From NCBI GenBank assembly GCA_035318925.1, contig DATHDS010000002.1, forward strand, positions 1-64,000: 64,000 nt of DNA. The letters are read 5' to 3'. The notes beneath the pieces are model-generated. The model was not told the origin of the DNA and searched no databases. It saw only the letters and a list, made by a program, of their open reading frames with translations. The first letter of the stretch is position 1. Every line of letters starts with the position of its first letter. Source of the stretch: VAXT01 sp035318925. Lineage in GTDB: Bacteria; Actinomycetota; Thermoleophilia; Gaiellales; Gaiellaceae. Below are positions 19,566-26,653 of the stretch, in pieces. A program made the translations under genes and the position numbers.

Positions 19566-20342
19566 GTGGCAAAGAAAGACGAAGAGATCAAGGCGGAGGA
19601 GACCACGGCCGAGGAGACTCCGGTCGAGGAGACTCCGGTCGAGGAGACCCCTGTCGTGGAAGAGCCGGTGACCGAGGAAGCTCCCGCCGAGGAGCCCGTC
19701 GCTGAGGAAGCTGCAGCCGAGGAGCCTGTCGCCGAGGAGCCTGTCGCCGAGGAGCCTGCCGCCGAGGAGCCTGCCGCCGAGGAGCCCGTCGCTGAGGAAG
19801 CTCCAGCCGAGGAGCCTGTCGCCGAGGAGCCCGTGGCCGAAGAGGCTCCAGCCGAGGAGCCCGCGGCCGAAGAGGCGACTCCCGAGGAGGCTCCTGCCGA
19901 GGAAGCTCCGGCAGCAGAGGCCGAGGCAGCTCCTGCGCCAGCGGCGCCTGAGGCTCCGCCGGCCGAGGCCGCGGCACCTCCGAGCAAGCCGAAGCGCAAG
20001 CCGCGAAGCCTCCGCAGGCAGCGCCCGAAGACCAAGCGAGAGCAGGTCGAGGGCCGCAAGCCCATCACGCGGCTCCCGAAGCCCGAGCACGACCGCGGCC
20101 GGCGCGTGGAGCGCCGCGGCATCGTCGTCTCGAGCGCAATGGACAAGACGATCGTCGTGCGCGTCGACACGGTGAAGGCGCACCCCCGCTACAAGAAGGT
20201 CGTGCGCCGCTCCGCGAAGTTCCATGCGCATGACGAGCAGAACGCCGCCAACGTCGGCGACGTCGTCCTCATCGTCGAGACCCGGCCGCTCTCGAAGACG
20301 AAGAACTGGCGCCTGGCCCAGGTGCTCGAGGTCGCCAAGTGA
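19566..20342 (+). CDS. rpsQ: 30S ribosomal protein S17 with ~178-residue acidic N-terminal extension
   Basis: The last 80 residues (179-258, from RRVERRGIVVSS to the end) are a complete S17, a primary 16S rRNA-binding protein. They are preceded by about 178 residues unlike any standard S17. Residues ~5-140 are built from repeats of the AEEPV/EETPV type, almost without basic residues, followed by a Lys/Arg-rich linker (KPKRKPRSLRRQRPKTKR). GTG 19566, 3 nt after rpmC, is the only start consistent with operon spacing, and no internal start with a good Shine-Dalgarno precedes the core. The stop TGA lies inside the second hairpin element. Confidence 0.95.
   Translation: MAKKDEEIKAEETTAEETPVEETPVEETPVVEEPVTEEAPAEEPVAEEAAAEEPVAEEPVAEEPAAEEPAAEEPVAEEAPAEEPVAEEPVAEEAPAEEPAAEEATPEEAPAEEAPAAEAEAAPAPAAPEAPPAEAAAPPSKPKRKPRSLRRQRPKTKREQVEGRKPITRLPKPEHDRGRRVERRGIVVSSAMDKTIVVRVDTVKAHPRYKKVVRRSAKFHAHDEQNAANVGDVVLIVETRPLSKTKNWRLAQVLEVAK
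19606..19905 (+). repeat. Tandem ~15-bp coding repeat in rpsQ
   Basis: Imperfect 15-bp units of the GCCGAGGAGCCTGTC type (encoding AEEPV) repeat in frame about a dozen times or more, with GAGGAGACTCCGGTC variants at the start. They encode the acidic S17 extension. Copy number is likely to vary by slippage. Confidence 0.8.
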
Positions 20343-20500
20343 CCCTCCCGGCAACAGTTAGTGCGCCTCTGGAACGCGATCCGCGGCGCATTTCGGCGTC
20401 CTCAGTCGCCCCCGTACTTACGAGTACGGGGACTCCCTGCGTCCTTGAACTGCTTGCGCCTCGCGCCCCAGAGACGCGAAACCGTCACCGGGAGGGTCAC
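20339..20500 (+). repeat. Long hairpin element 2 (rpsQ-rplN gap)
   Basis: The left end (20339-20355) pairs with the right end (20484-20500) at 15 of 17 positions, the outer 13 perfectly. The stem continues through CTCTGG/CCAGAG blocks to an apical CCCCGTACT-TACG-AGTACGGGG hairpin (20410-20431). The left arm contains the rpsQ TGA stop and CCCTCCC; the right arm contains GGGAGGG (20490-20496), the rplN Shine-Dalgarno. Element length and both termini match the rpsC-rplP element. No protein is encoded here. Confidence 0.88.
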
Positions 20501-20502
20501 AC

Positions 20503-20871
20503 GTGATCCAGCAGGAATCCCGACTCAGGGTGGCCGACAACACGGGAGCCCGTGAGATCCTCTGCATCCGCGTGCTCGGAGGCTCGCATCGCCGCTATGC
20601 GCGGGTCGGTGACGTCATCGTCGGCACCGTCAAGACCGCGACCCCGCAGGGCGCGATCAAGAAGGGCGAAGTCGTGCAGGCGGTCGTCGTCCGCACGAAG
20701 AAGCCCTACGGCCGCGACGACGGCACGATGATCGCGTTCGACGAGAACGCCGCCGTGATCATCGACCCCGCGCGCAACCCCCGCGGCACGCGCATCTTCG
20801 GGCCGGTCGCGCGCGAGCTCCGGGAAAAGAACTTCATGAAGATCGTTTCGCTCGCTCCGGAGGTTTTGTAG
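20503..20871 (+). CDS. rplN: 50S ribosomal protein L14
   Basis: L14, 122 residues, the standard length, forms inter-subunit bridges. GTG 20503 gives IQQESRLRVADNTGAREIL, the canonical start. Its Shine-Dalgarno GGGAGGG lies 6 nt upstream, entirely in the right arm of the long hairpin. This suggests rplN translation depends on ribosomes finishing rpsQ and opening the stem. It overlaps rplX by one base. Confidence 0.98.
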   Translation: MIQQESRLRVADNTGAREILCIRVLGGSHRRYARVGDVIVGTVKTATPQGAIKKGEVVQAVVVRTKKPYGRDDGTMIAFDENAAVIIDPARNPRGTRIFGPVARELREKNFMKIVSLAPEVL

Positions 20872-21242
20872 TGAAAACCATGAAGATCAAGAAGGGCGAC
20901 ACGGTGCACGTCCTCGCCGGCAAGGACCGTGGCAAGCAGGGCCGCGTGCTCGAGGCCCGTCCGGACGAGAAGCGCGTCGTCGTCGAGAACCTGAACATGA
21001 TCAAGCGGCACTCGCGTCCGAAGCCGATCAAGAACCCGAGCCGGATGGGCGGGCAGCAGGTGACGCCCGGCGGCGTGATCGAGAAGGCCGCGCCGATCCA
21101 GATCTCGAACGTGATGCTCGTCTGCCCGACGTGCAACCGCCCGACCCGGGTCGGCTACGTCATCAAGGAGCGCAAGGGCGAGGACCCCCGCAAGGTGCGC
21201 GTGTGCAAGCGCGACGACTGCCGCCAGGAGATCGATAAGTAA
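20871..21242 (+). CDS. rplX: 50S ribosomal protein L24 with zinc-ribbon-like C-terminus
   Basis: L24, 123 residues, an assembly initiator. GTG 20871 is preferred over the ATG at 20880 because GGAGG lies 7 nt before it and it overlaps the rplN TAG by one base. The KOW motif is at residues 5-32 (IKKGDTVHVLAGKDRGKQG). C85, C88, C112 and C117 (CPTC and CKRDDC) form a possible metal site; the second pair has four intervening residues, where relatives with this site usually have two. Confidence 0.97.
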   Translation: MKTMKIKKGDTVHVLAGKDRGKQGRVLEARPDEKRVVVENLNMIKRHSRPKPIKNPSRMGGQQVTPGGVIEKAAPIQISNVMLVCPTCNRPTRVGYVIKERKGEDPRKVRVCKRDDCRQEIDK

Positions 21243-21826
21243 TGGCTGTGAAGAACGGATACGTGCCGCGCCTGAAAGAGCGCTACGAGGAGGAGCTGCG
21301 CTCTCAGCTCAAGGACGAGCTCGGCTTCAAGTCGGTGATGCGCGTCCCGCGCGTGTCGAAGATCACGCTCAACATGGGCGTCGGCGAGGCGAAGACCGAG
21401 ACGAAGGCGCTCGACGGCGCGATCGAGGAGCTGACGACGATCGCGGGCCAGCGCGCGCAGGTGCGCAAGGCGCGCAAGTCGATCGCGAGCTTCAAGCTCC
21501 GCGAGGGAATGCCGATCGGGGCGCGGGTCACCCTGCGCGGGAACAAGATGTGGGAGTTCCTCGACCGGCTCGTGTCGATCGCCCTGCCCCGGATCCGCGA
21601 CTTCCGCGGGCTTGGGCCCGAGTCGTTCGACGGGCGCGGCAACTACTCGATCGGCATCCGCGAGCAGATCATCTTCCCGGAGATCAACTACGACGACGTC
21701 CAGACCATCCGCGGCCTCGACGTCGCGATCACGACGACGGCCCAGAACGACGACGAGGGCTTCGCGCTCCTGCGCGGCCTCGGCTTGCCGTTCCGCGAAC
21801 GAGAAGGAGCAGAAGAGAGTGGCTAA
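21242..21826 (+). CDS. rplE: 50S ribosomal protein L5
   Basis: L5, 194 residues, binds 5S rRNA and contacts P-site tRNA. VPRVSKITLNMGVGEA and GARVTLRG, and the C-terminal GLDVAITTTAQNDDEG, are conserved. It starts by TAATG overlap with rplX and ends 8 nt inside rpsN. Confidence 0.98.
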   Translation: MAVKNGYVPRLKERYEEELRSQLKDELGFKSVMRVPRVSKITLNMGVGEAKTETKALDGAIEELTTIAGQRAQVRKARKSIASFKLREGMPIGARVTLRGNKMWEFLDRLVSIALPRIRDFRGLGPESFDGRGNYSIGIREQIIFPEINYDDVQTIRGLDVAITTTAQNDDEGFALLRGLGLPFREREGAEESG

Positions 21827-22004
21827 GAAGTCTTTGATCGCCAAGGCCAAGCGGACCCCGCGCTACAAGGTCCGCGCGTACAGCCGCTGCAACCGCTGCG
21901 GCCGGCCGCGCGCGGTCTACAAGAAGTTCGGCCTCTGCCGGATCTGCCTGCGCGAGCTCGCGCACGAGGGCGCGATCCCCGGCATGACCAAGAGCAGCTG
22001 GTAG
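21819..22004 (+). CDS. rpsN: 30S ribosomal protein S14, zinc-binding type
   Basis: S14 type Z, 61 residues, exactly the expected length. GTG 21819 lies inside the end of rplE with GAAGGAG upstream. Cysteines C24, C27, C40 and C43 (CNRC, CRIC) form the zinc site. This is the zinc-requiring paralogue; no zinc-free S14 is seen in the window. Confidence 0.97.
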   Translation: MAKKSLIAKAKRTPRYKVRAYSRCNRCGRPRAVYKKFGLCRICLRELAHEGAIPGMTKSSW

Positions 22005-22006
22005 CC

Positions 22007-22441
22007 ATGCATACAGACCCAATCGCAGACATGCTCACTCGCATCCGCAACGCCAACAAAGCGATGCAGGAGACGACCGAGATGCCGACCTCGCGCCTGA
22101 AGGAGCAGATCGCGCAGATCCTCAAGGACGAGGGCTACATCAGCGGCTTCAGCGTCCTCAGCGCGGACGAGTTCAACGCAAAGCAGGAGGACAAGAAGAA
22201 GCACCGCGCGTACGGCACGCTCGTCGTCGAGCTGAAGTTCGGCCGCAACCGCGAGCGGATCATCACCGACCTCAAGCGCATCTCGAAGCCCGGCCGCCGC
22301 GTGTACGCTCGGAAAGATCGTCTCCCGCGCGTGCTCGGGGGGATGGGCACGGCGATCCTCTCCACGTCGGGCGGGCTCGTCACGAGCCGCACGGCGCAGG
22401 AGCGCGGGGTCGGCGGCGAGGTCGTCTGCTTCATCTGGTGA
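22007..22441 (+). CDS. rpsH: 30S ribosomal protein S8
   Basis: S8, 144 residues, about 12 longer than the usual 130-132; the extra residues lie around ADEFNAKQEDKKKH in the N-terminal half. TDPIADMLTRIRNAN at the start and TSRTAQERGVGGEVVCFIW at the end are canonical. ATG 22007 lies 2 nt after the rpsN stop with little Shine-Dalgarno, so coupling from rpsN is likely. S8 is the spc-operon repressor in E. coli; a target site was not identified here. Confidence 0.98.
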   Translation: MHTDPIADMLTRIRNANKAMQETTEMPTSRLKEQIAQILKDEGYISGFSVLSADEFNAKQEDKKKHRAYGTLVVELKFGRNRERIITDLKRISKPGRRVYARKDRLPRVLGGMGTAILSTSGGLVTSRTAQERGVGGEVVCFIW

Positions 22442-22445
22442 GCCA

Positions 22446-22979
22446 ATGAGTCGAATCGGAAAACAGCCAATCGAAGTGCCCGACGGGGTCAACGTCGCCC
22501 TGGACCCGGGTCGCGTCACCGTCAACGGCCCGCTCGGCGAGCTGACCCAGAACGTGCCGGTCCGGATCTCGATCGAGAAGGACGACGGGCTGCTGCTCGT
22601 CAAGCGCCCAACGGACCGCGGCGAGGATCGGGCGCTGCACGGCCTGACGCGCTCGCTCGTGGCGAACATGGTCGAAGGCGTCACGAAGGGCTACGAGAAG
22701 CGCCTCGAGATCCAGGGCGTCGGCTACCGAGCCACGATGAAGGGGACGGCGCTCGAGTTGAGCGTCGGCTACTCCCACGTGGTCGTGATCGATGCGCCCG
22801 CCGGCATCACCTTCGAGGTGCCGGTTCAGACCGAGATTCTCGTCAAGGGCATCGACAAGCAGCTCGTGGGCGAGATCGCCGCCGAGATCCGCGACGTGCG
22901 CAAGCCCGAGCCCTACAAGGGCAAGGGGATCCGCTACCAGGGCGAGTACGTGCGCCGCAAGGTCGGGAAGCGCGCGTAA
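22446..22979 (+). CDS. rplF: 50S ribosomal protein L6
   Basis: L6, 177 residues, near the factor-binding site. SRIGKQPIEVPDGV at the N-terminus and the C-terminal GEIAAEIRDVRKPEPYKGKG signature are intact. It starts 4 nt after rpsH; the rplR ATG follows its stop directly (TAA then ATG). Confidence 0.98.
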   Translation: MSRIGKQPIEVPDGVNVALDPGRVTVNGPLGELTQNVPVRISIEKDDGLLLVKRPTDRGEDRALHGLTRSLVANMVEGVTKGYEKRLEIQGVGYRATMKGTALELSVGYSHVVVIDAPAGITFEVPVQTEILVKGIDKQLVGEIAAEIRDVRKPEPYKGKGIRYQGEYVRRKVGKRA

Positions 22980-23336
22980 ATGGCGACGCTCACCGTTAGA
23001 GAAGCCCGCGTGCGCCGCCATCGGCGCGTGCGCAAGAGGGTCGTCGGCACGGCCGAGCGGCCGCGCCTCGCAGTCTTTCGCTCGAACGCCGGCATCGAGG
23101 CGCAGTTGATCGACGACCTCGTCGGCAAGACGCTCGCCGCTGCGAGCTCGCTGCATCTGAAGAAGACGTTCAAGGGCAACAAGACCGCCCAGGCCGCCGA
23201 GGTCGGGAAGACGCTGGCCGAGGCCGCGAAGAAGGCCGGCCTCGACTCCGTTGTCTTCGATCGCGGCGGGTACCTCTACCACGGGCGCGTGAAGGCGCTC
23301 GCCGACGCAGCCCGCGAAGGAGGCCTCAAGTTTTGA
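22980..23336 (+). CDS. rplR: 50S ribosomal protein L18
   Basis: L18, 118 residues, binds 5S rRNA together with L5. RLAVFRSNAGIEAQLIDD and the C-terminal VVFDRGGYLYHGRVKALA segment identify it. ATG 22980 follows the rplF stop with no gap. Its TGA overlaps the rpsE TTG start. Confidence 0.97.
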   Translation: MATLTVREARVRRHRRVRKRVVGTAERPRLAVFRSNAGIEAQLIDDLVGKTLAAASSLHLKKTFKGNKTAQAAEVGKTLAEAAKKAGLDSVVFDRGGYLYHGRVKALADAAREGGLKF

Positions 23337-23968
23337 GCACCACACCGGTTGAGCGAGAAGTGATCGCCAGGGAAGAGACCCGCGAGCTCAAGGAGCGCGT
23401 GGTCGAGATCAACCGCGTCGCCAAGGTCGTCAAGGGCGGACGGCGGTTCTCGTTCACGGCGCTCGTCGTGATCGGTGACGAGGTCGATCGCGTCGGGCTC
23501 GGCTACGGGAAAGCCCGCGAGGTCCCGCTGGCGATCTCGAAGGCCGTCGACGACGCGAAAAAGAACCTCTTCACGATCCCGAAGCACAACACCACGATCA
23601 CACACCCGATCATTGGCAAGTTCGGCGCGGCGCGGGTCATGCTGCGGCCGGCAAGCGAGGGAACCGGCGTCATCGCCGGCGGCGGCGTCCGAGCCGTCCT
23701 CGAGCTCGGCGGGATCCGCGACATCCTCGCCAAGAGCCTGGGGACGACGAATCCGATCAACATGCTGAAGGCAACCGTCCAGGGGCTCCAGCACCTGCGG
23801 CGTCCCGAGGACGTGGCGGCCGCCCGGGGTCTCACCATCAGCCAGGTGCTGCCGGTCGGCGCGAAGGTGGAAGTTGAAGAGCCCGTGGTGTCCGAGCAGG
23901 TGACCGAGGCGGCGATCGAGCCGCAGGAGACTGAGAGTGGCGAAGGTCAAGATCAAGCAAGTTCGTAG
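23333..23968 (+). CDS. rpsE: 30S ribosomal protein S5
   Basis: S5, 211 residues, acts in decoding fidelity at the mRNA entry site. It starts at TTG 23333 with AAGGAGG about 11 nt upstream, overlapping rplR. VVKGGRRFSFTALVVIGD and the GGGVRAVLELGGIRD segment are conserved. The last ~35 residues (after VGAKVEVEE) are an acidic tail that overlaps the rpmD reading frame by 32 nt. No resistance-type change was noticed in the spectinomycin loop (about residues 22-32). Confidence 0.98.
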   Translation: MSTTPVEREVIAREETRELKERVVEINRVAKVVKGGRRFSFTALVVIGDEVDRVGLGYGKAREVPLAISKAVDDAKKNLFTIPKHNTTITHPIIGKFGAARVMLRPASEGTGVIAGGGVRAVLELGGIRDILAKSLGTTNPINMLKATVQGLQHLRRPEDVAAARGLTISQVLPVGAKVEVEEPVVSEQVTEAAIEPQETESGEGQDQASS

Positions 23969-24122
23969 CTCGATCGGGCAAAGCCAGCGCCATCGGGGCA
24001 CGCTCCGCGCGCTCGGCCTGGGCAAGATCGGACGGACCGCCGAGCACTCTGAGAGCCCGCAGCTCGCCGGTATGCTCAGGAAGGTTCGCCATCTCGTCGA
24101 GATCGACCCTGGAAGCGAGTAG
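23937..24122 (+). CDS. rpmD: 50S ribosomal protein L30
   Basis: L30, 61 residues. GTG 23937 lies inside the end of rpsE and is preceded by AGGAGA. KIKQVRSSIGQSQRHRGTLRAL is cut here to its key parts: the IGQ-type turn and the RGTLRALGL helix are diagnostic, as is the C-terminal VRHLVEI. Confidence 0.96.
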   Translation: MAKVKIKQVRSSIGQSQRHRGTLRALGLGKIGRTAEHSESPQLAGMLRKVRHLVEIDPGSE

Positions 24123-24129
24123 GAACGAC

Positions 24130-24810
24130 ATGGCCGAAAAGCTCAACCTCTCCACGCTCAAGCCCGCCCAGGCGCGCCGCGATCGCAAGCGCGTCGGCCG
24201 CGGCCCGGGCTCGGGCAAGGGCCGCTACTCGGGCCGGGGCATCAAGGGCCAGAAGGCCCGGTCGGGCTCGAACAAGATGCGGGCCGGCTTCGAGGGCGGG
24301 CAGATGCCGATCTACATGCGCCTCGGCAAGCAGCGCGGCCCGTACTCGAAGGACGCCATGCCGATGGGGCCGCACCGTACGAAGGTCTCCTCCGTCAACG
24401 TTCGCGACCTCGAGCGCTTCGATGGCGAGGTCACGCCCGAGTTGCTGAAAGAGGCCGGCCTGATCAGGCACACCCGTTTCGACGTCAAGATCCTCGGCTA
24501 TGGCGACCTGACGAAGAAGCTCTCCGTCTCGGCGCACCTCTTCTCGGCGAGCGCGCGCGAGAAGATCGAGCAGGCGGGCGGAACGATCACGTGGCTCCGG
24601 GGCGAGCCGAAGCCGAGGCATCCGAAGCGCCGCGTGACGAGGGCTCCGCTTCCACCGGAGGAGCCCGAGCCTGAAGCCCACGCCGAGGCGGCCCCAGAGG
24701 CCGCCGAAGAGACTTTGCAACAGTCTGTTGCAAAGTCCGATGAGGGGGCCGCCGAGACCGAGGAGCCGCCGGCCGAAGAGCCTGCGGCCGACGACGAGGC
24801 AGGGAGCTAG
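24130..24810 (+). CDS. rplO: 50S ribosomal protein L15 with acidic C-terminal extension
   Basis: L15 core (residues 1 to about 158) with KRVGRGPGSGKGRYSGRG and GQKARSG at the N-terminus, a late-assembly 50S protein. Beyond the core, about 68 residues of Pro/Glu/Ala-rich sequence extend the chain to 226 residues. Inside this tail, residues ~194-203 (ETLQQSVAKS) are encoded by a perfect 27-nt palindrome that also occurs outside a gene at 61132, so the tail seems to have taken up a mobile palindrome in frame. The stop is followed directly by the secY ATG. Confidence 0.97.
   Translation: MAEKLNLSTLKPAQARRDRKRVGRGPGSGKGRYSGRGIKGQKARSGSNKMRAGFEGGQMPIYMRLGKQRGPYSKDAMPMGPHRTKVSSVNVRDLERFDGEVTPELLKEAGLIRHTRFDVKILGYGDLTKKLSVSAHLFSASAREKIEQAGGTITWLRGEPKPRHPKRRVTRAPLPPEEPEPEAHAEAAPEAAEETLQQSVAKSDEGAAETEEPPAEEPAADDEAGS
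24711..24737. repeat. 27-nt perfect palindrome inside rplO
   Basis: Arms GACTTTGCAACAG (24711-24723) and its exact reverse complement (24725-24737) around a single T. It is in frame within rplO. A copy identical at 25 of 27 positions lies at 61132-61158. Confidence 0.85.
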
Positions 24811-26064
24811 ATGTTCTCCTGGCTCTCGAACGCCTGGCGTGTCCCCGAGCTGCGTCGCCGCGTCCTCTTCACGGCGCTGATTCTCGCCGTCTACCGGCTC
24901 GGGTCCTGGATTCCGGCGCCGGGCGTCAACTCGAGCGCGATCAAGGACTACTTCGGCGGCCAGAGCGGCACCGTGCTCGGCCTGCTCAACCTCTTCTCCG
25001 GCGGCGCGCTGTCGCAGTTCGCGATCTTCGCCCTCGGGATCATGCCGTACGTCACCGCGTCGATCATCCTCCAGCTCATGACCGTGGTCGTCCCGAGGCT
25101 CGAGCAGCTCCAGAAGGAGGGCGAGGCGGGGATGGCCAAGATCAACCAGTACACGCGCTACCTGACCGTCGCGCTCGCCGCGGCCCAGTCGCTCGGATAC
25201 GCCTATCTCTTCAAGCGGCAACACATTCTGGACGCGGGCCTCGGCCGGATCTTCCTCATCGTGCTCACCCTCACCGCGGGCACGACCTTCCTCATGTGGA
25301 TGGGCGAGCTGATCACCAAGCGGGGCGTCGGCAACGGCATCTCGCTGCTGATCTTCGCGTCGATCCTGACGAGCCTGCCGACCGGGCTCAGCGCCTGGTA
25401 CTACGGCGGCACGATGGAGAAGCTCTTCTTCCCGCTGATCGCGATCTCGATCATCGTCGCCGTCGTCTTCATCCAGGAGGGCCAGCGGAAGATCCCGATC
25501 CAGTATGCGAAGCGCATGATCGGGCGGCGGATGACCGCGGGCGGCTCGACCTACATGCCGCTGCGTGTGAACATGGCCGGCGTCATCCCGATCATCTTCG
25601 CCGCTGCGATCATGGCGTTCCCGCCCACGGTCGGCCAGTACTTCCCCCAGACGCAGGGCTTCGTCAACGCACATTTCACGCAGGGCAGCCTGACCTTCAT
25701 CCTCCTCGAGGGCTTGCTGATCATCATCTTCACGTACTTCTACACGGCGGTCCAGTTCAATCCCGTCGACCAGGCCGACCAGCTGCGCAAGCACGGCGGA
25801 TACATCCCCGGCATCAGGCCGGGGCCGCCGACGGCTCAGTACCTCGACCGCGTCCTGACCCGGCTGACGTTACCCGGCTCGCTGTACCTGGCGACCGTAG
25901 CCGTCCTGCCGACCATCTTCATCCGCTACGCGGGCTTCTCGCAGGCCAACTCGCGGGCCCTCGGAGGGACCTCGGTGCTGATTGCGGTCGGCGTTGCGCT
26001 CGACACCATGCGGCAGATGGAGTCGCAGATGATGATGCGCTCCTACGAGGGCTTCCTCAAATAG
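24811..26064 (+). CDS. secY: Protein translocase channel subunit SecY
   Basis: Core of the Sec translocon in the cytoplasmic membrane, 417 residues with about ten predicted membrane helices. The first begins VLFTALILAVYRLGSWIPAPG. ITKRGVGNGISLLIFA and the cytoplasmic loop QFNPVDQADQLRKHGGYIPG (SecA/ribosome contact region) are conserved. ATG 24811 abuts the rplO stop. adk and map follow, the standard spc-operon ending. Confidence 0.98.
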   Translation: MFSWLSNAWRVPELRRRVLFTALILAVYRLGSWIPAPGVNSSAIKDYFGGQSGTVLGLLNLFSGGALSQFAIFALGIMPYVTASIILQLMTVVVPRLEQLQKEGEAGMAKINQYTRYLTVALAAAQSLGYAYLFKRQHILDAGLGRIFLIVLTLTAGTTFLMWMGELITKRGVGNGISLLIFASILTSLPTGLSAWYYGGTMEKLFFPLIAISIIVAVVFIQEGQRKIPIQYAKRMIGRRMTAGGSTYMPLRVNMAGVIPIIFAAAIMAFPPTVGQYFPQTQGFVNAHFTQGSLTFILLEGLLIIIFTYFYTAVQFNPVDQADQLRKHGGYIPGIRPGPPTAQYLDRVLTRLTLPGSLYLATVAVLPTIFIRYAGFSQANSRALGGTSVLIAVGVALDTMRQMESQMMMRSYEGFLK

Positions 26065-26065
26065 C

Positions 26066-26653
26066 GTGGCGTTAGACGTGCTCCTCCTCGGCGTCCAGGG
26101 GGCCGGCAAGGGGACGCAGGCCAAGCGGATCGCCTCGGACTACGGGCTCGCGCACATCGCGACCGGCGAGATCCTTCGGGAAGCGATTGCCGACGGCAGC
26201 CAGCTCGGCCGGCGTGTGCAGCCGATCCTCGAGAGCGGCGAGCTCGTCCCCGACGACCTGATGATCGAGCTGATCCGGGAGCGGCTCCAGTCCGACGACG
26301 CAGAGAGCGGTTTCGTCCTCGACGGGTTTCCCCGCACTATGATGCAGGCAGAGGCGCTCGACTCGATGCTCGCCGAGATCGGACGGCCCCTGTCGGTTGT
26401 CTTCGACCTCCAGGTCCCGGACGAGGTGGCGCTCGAGCGCCTGCACCTGCGCGCGGAGCAAGAGGGGCGGGCAGACGACACGCCGGAGGCGATCGAGAAG
26501 CGGCTCGAGCTCTATCACCGCGAGACCGAGCCGCTCATCGCGCACTACCGGCTCCACGGCAATCTCGTCGGGATCCACGGGAATCGGCCGGAGAACGAGG
26601 TCTTCGCCGAGATCCAGCAGGCCCTCGACCAGGCGCGCGTCGTGGCCTCATGA
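26066..26653 (+). CDS. adk: Adenylate kinase, short-lid form
   Basis: Interconverts AMP + ATP and 2 ADP; 195 residues. The P-loop is GVQGAGKGTQ (residues 9-18), with Q where proline is usual. GFPRTMMQAEAL binds AMP, and GRADDTPEAIEKRLELY corresponds to a short lid without zinc ligands. GTG 26066 starts 1 nt after the secY stop. The 3' end overlaps map by 4 nt (ATGA). Confidence 0.97.
   Translation: MALDVLLLGVQGAGKGTQAKRIASDYGLAHIATGEILREAIADGSQLGRRVQPILESGELVPDDLMIELIRERLQSDDAESGFVLDGFPRTMMQAEALDSMLAEIGRPLSVVFDLQVPDEVALERLHLRAEQEGRADDTPEAIEKRLELYHRETEPLIAHYRLHGNLVGIHGNRPENEVFAEIQQALDQARVVAS

Noticed and set aside
19606..19905. CRISPR or minisatellite interpretation of the rpsQ repeats
   Set aside because: The repeats are contiguous 15-bp units, in frame and translated, with no spacers or cas genes.
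18780..20500. Group II intron or insertion sequence as explanation for the two long hairpins
   Set aside because: Each is only about 162 nt, encodes no protein and shows no intron domain V-like motif; neither transposase nor obvious target duplication is visible.
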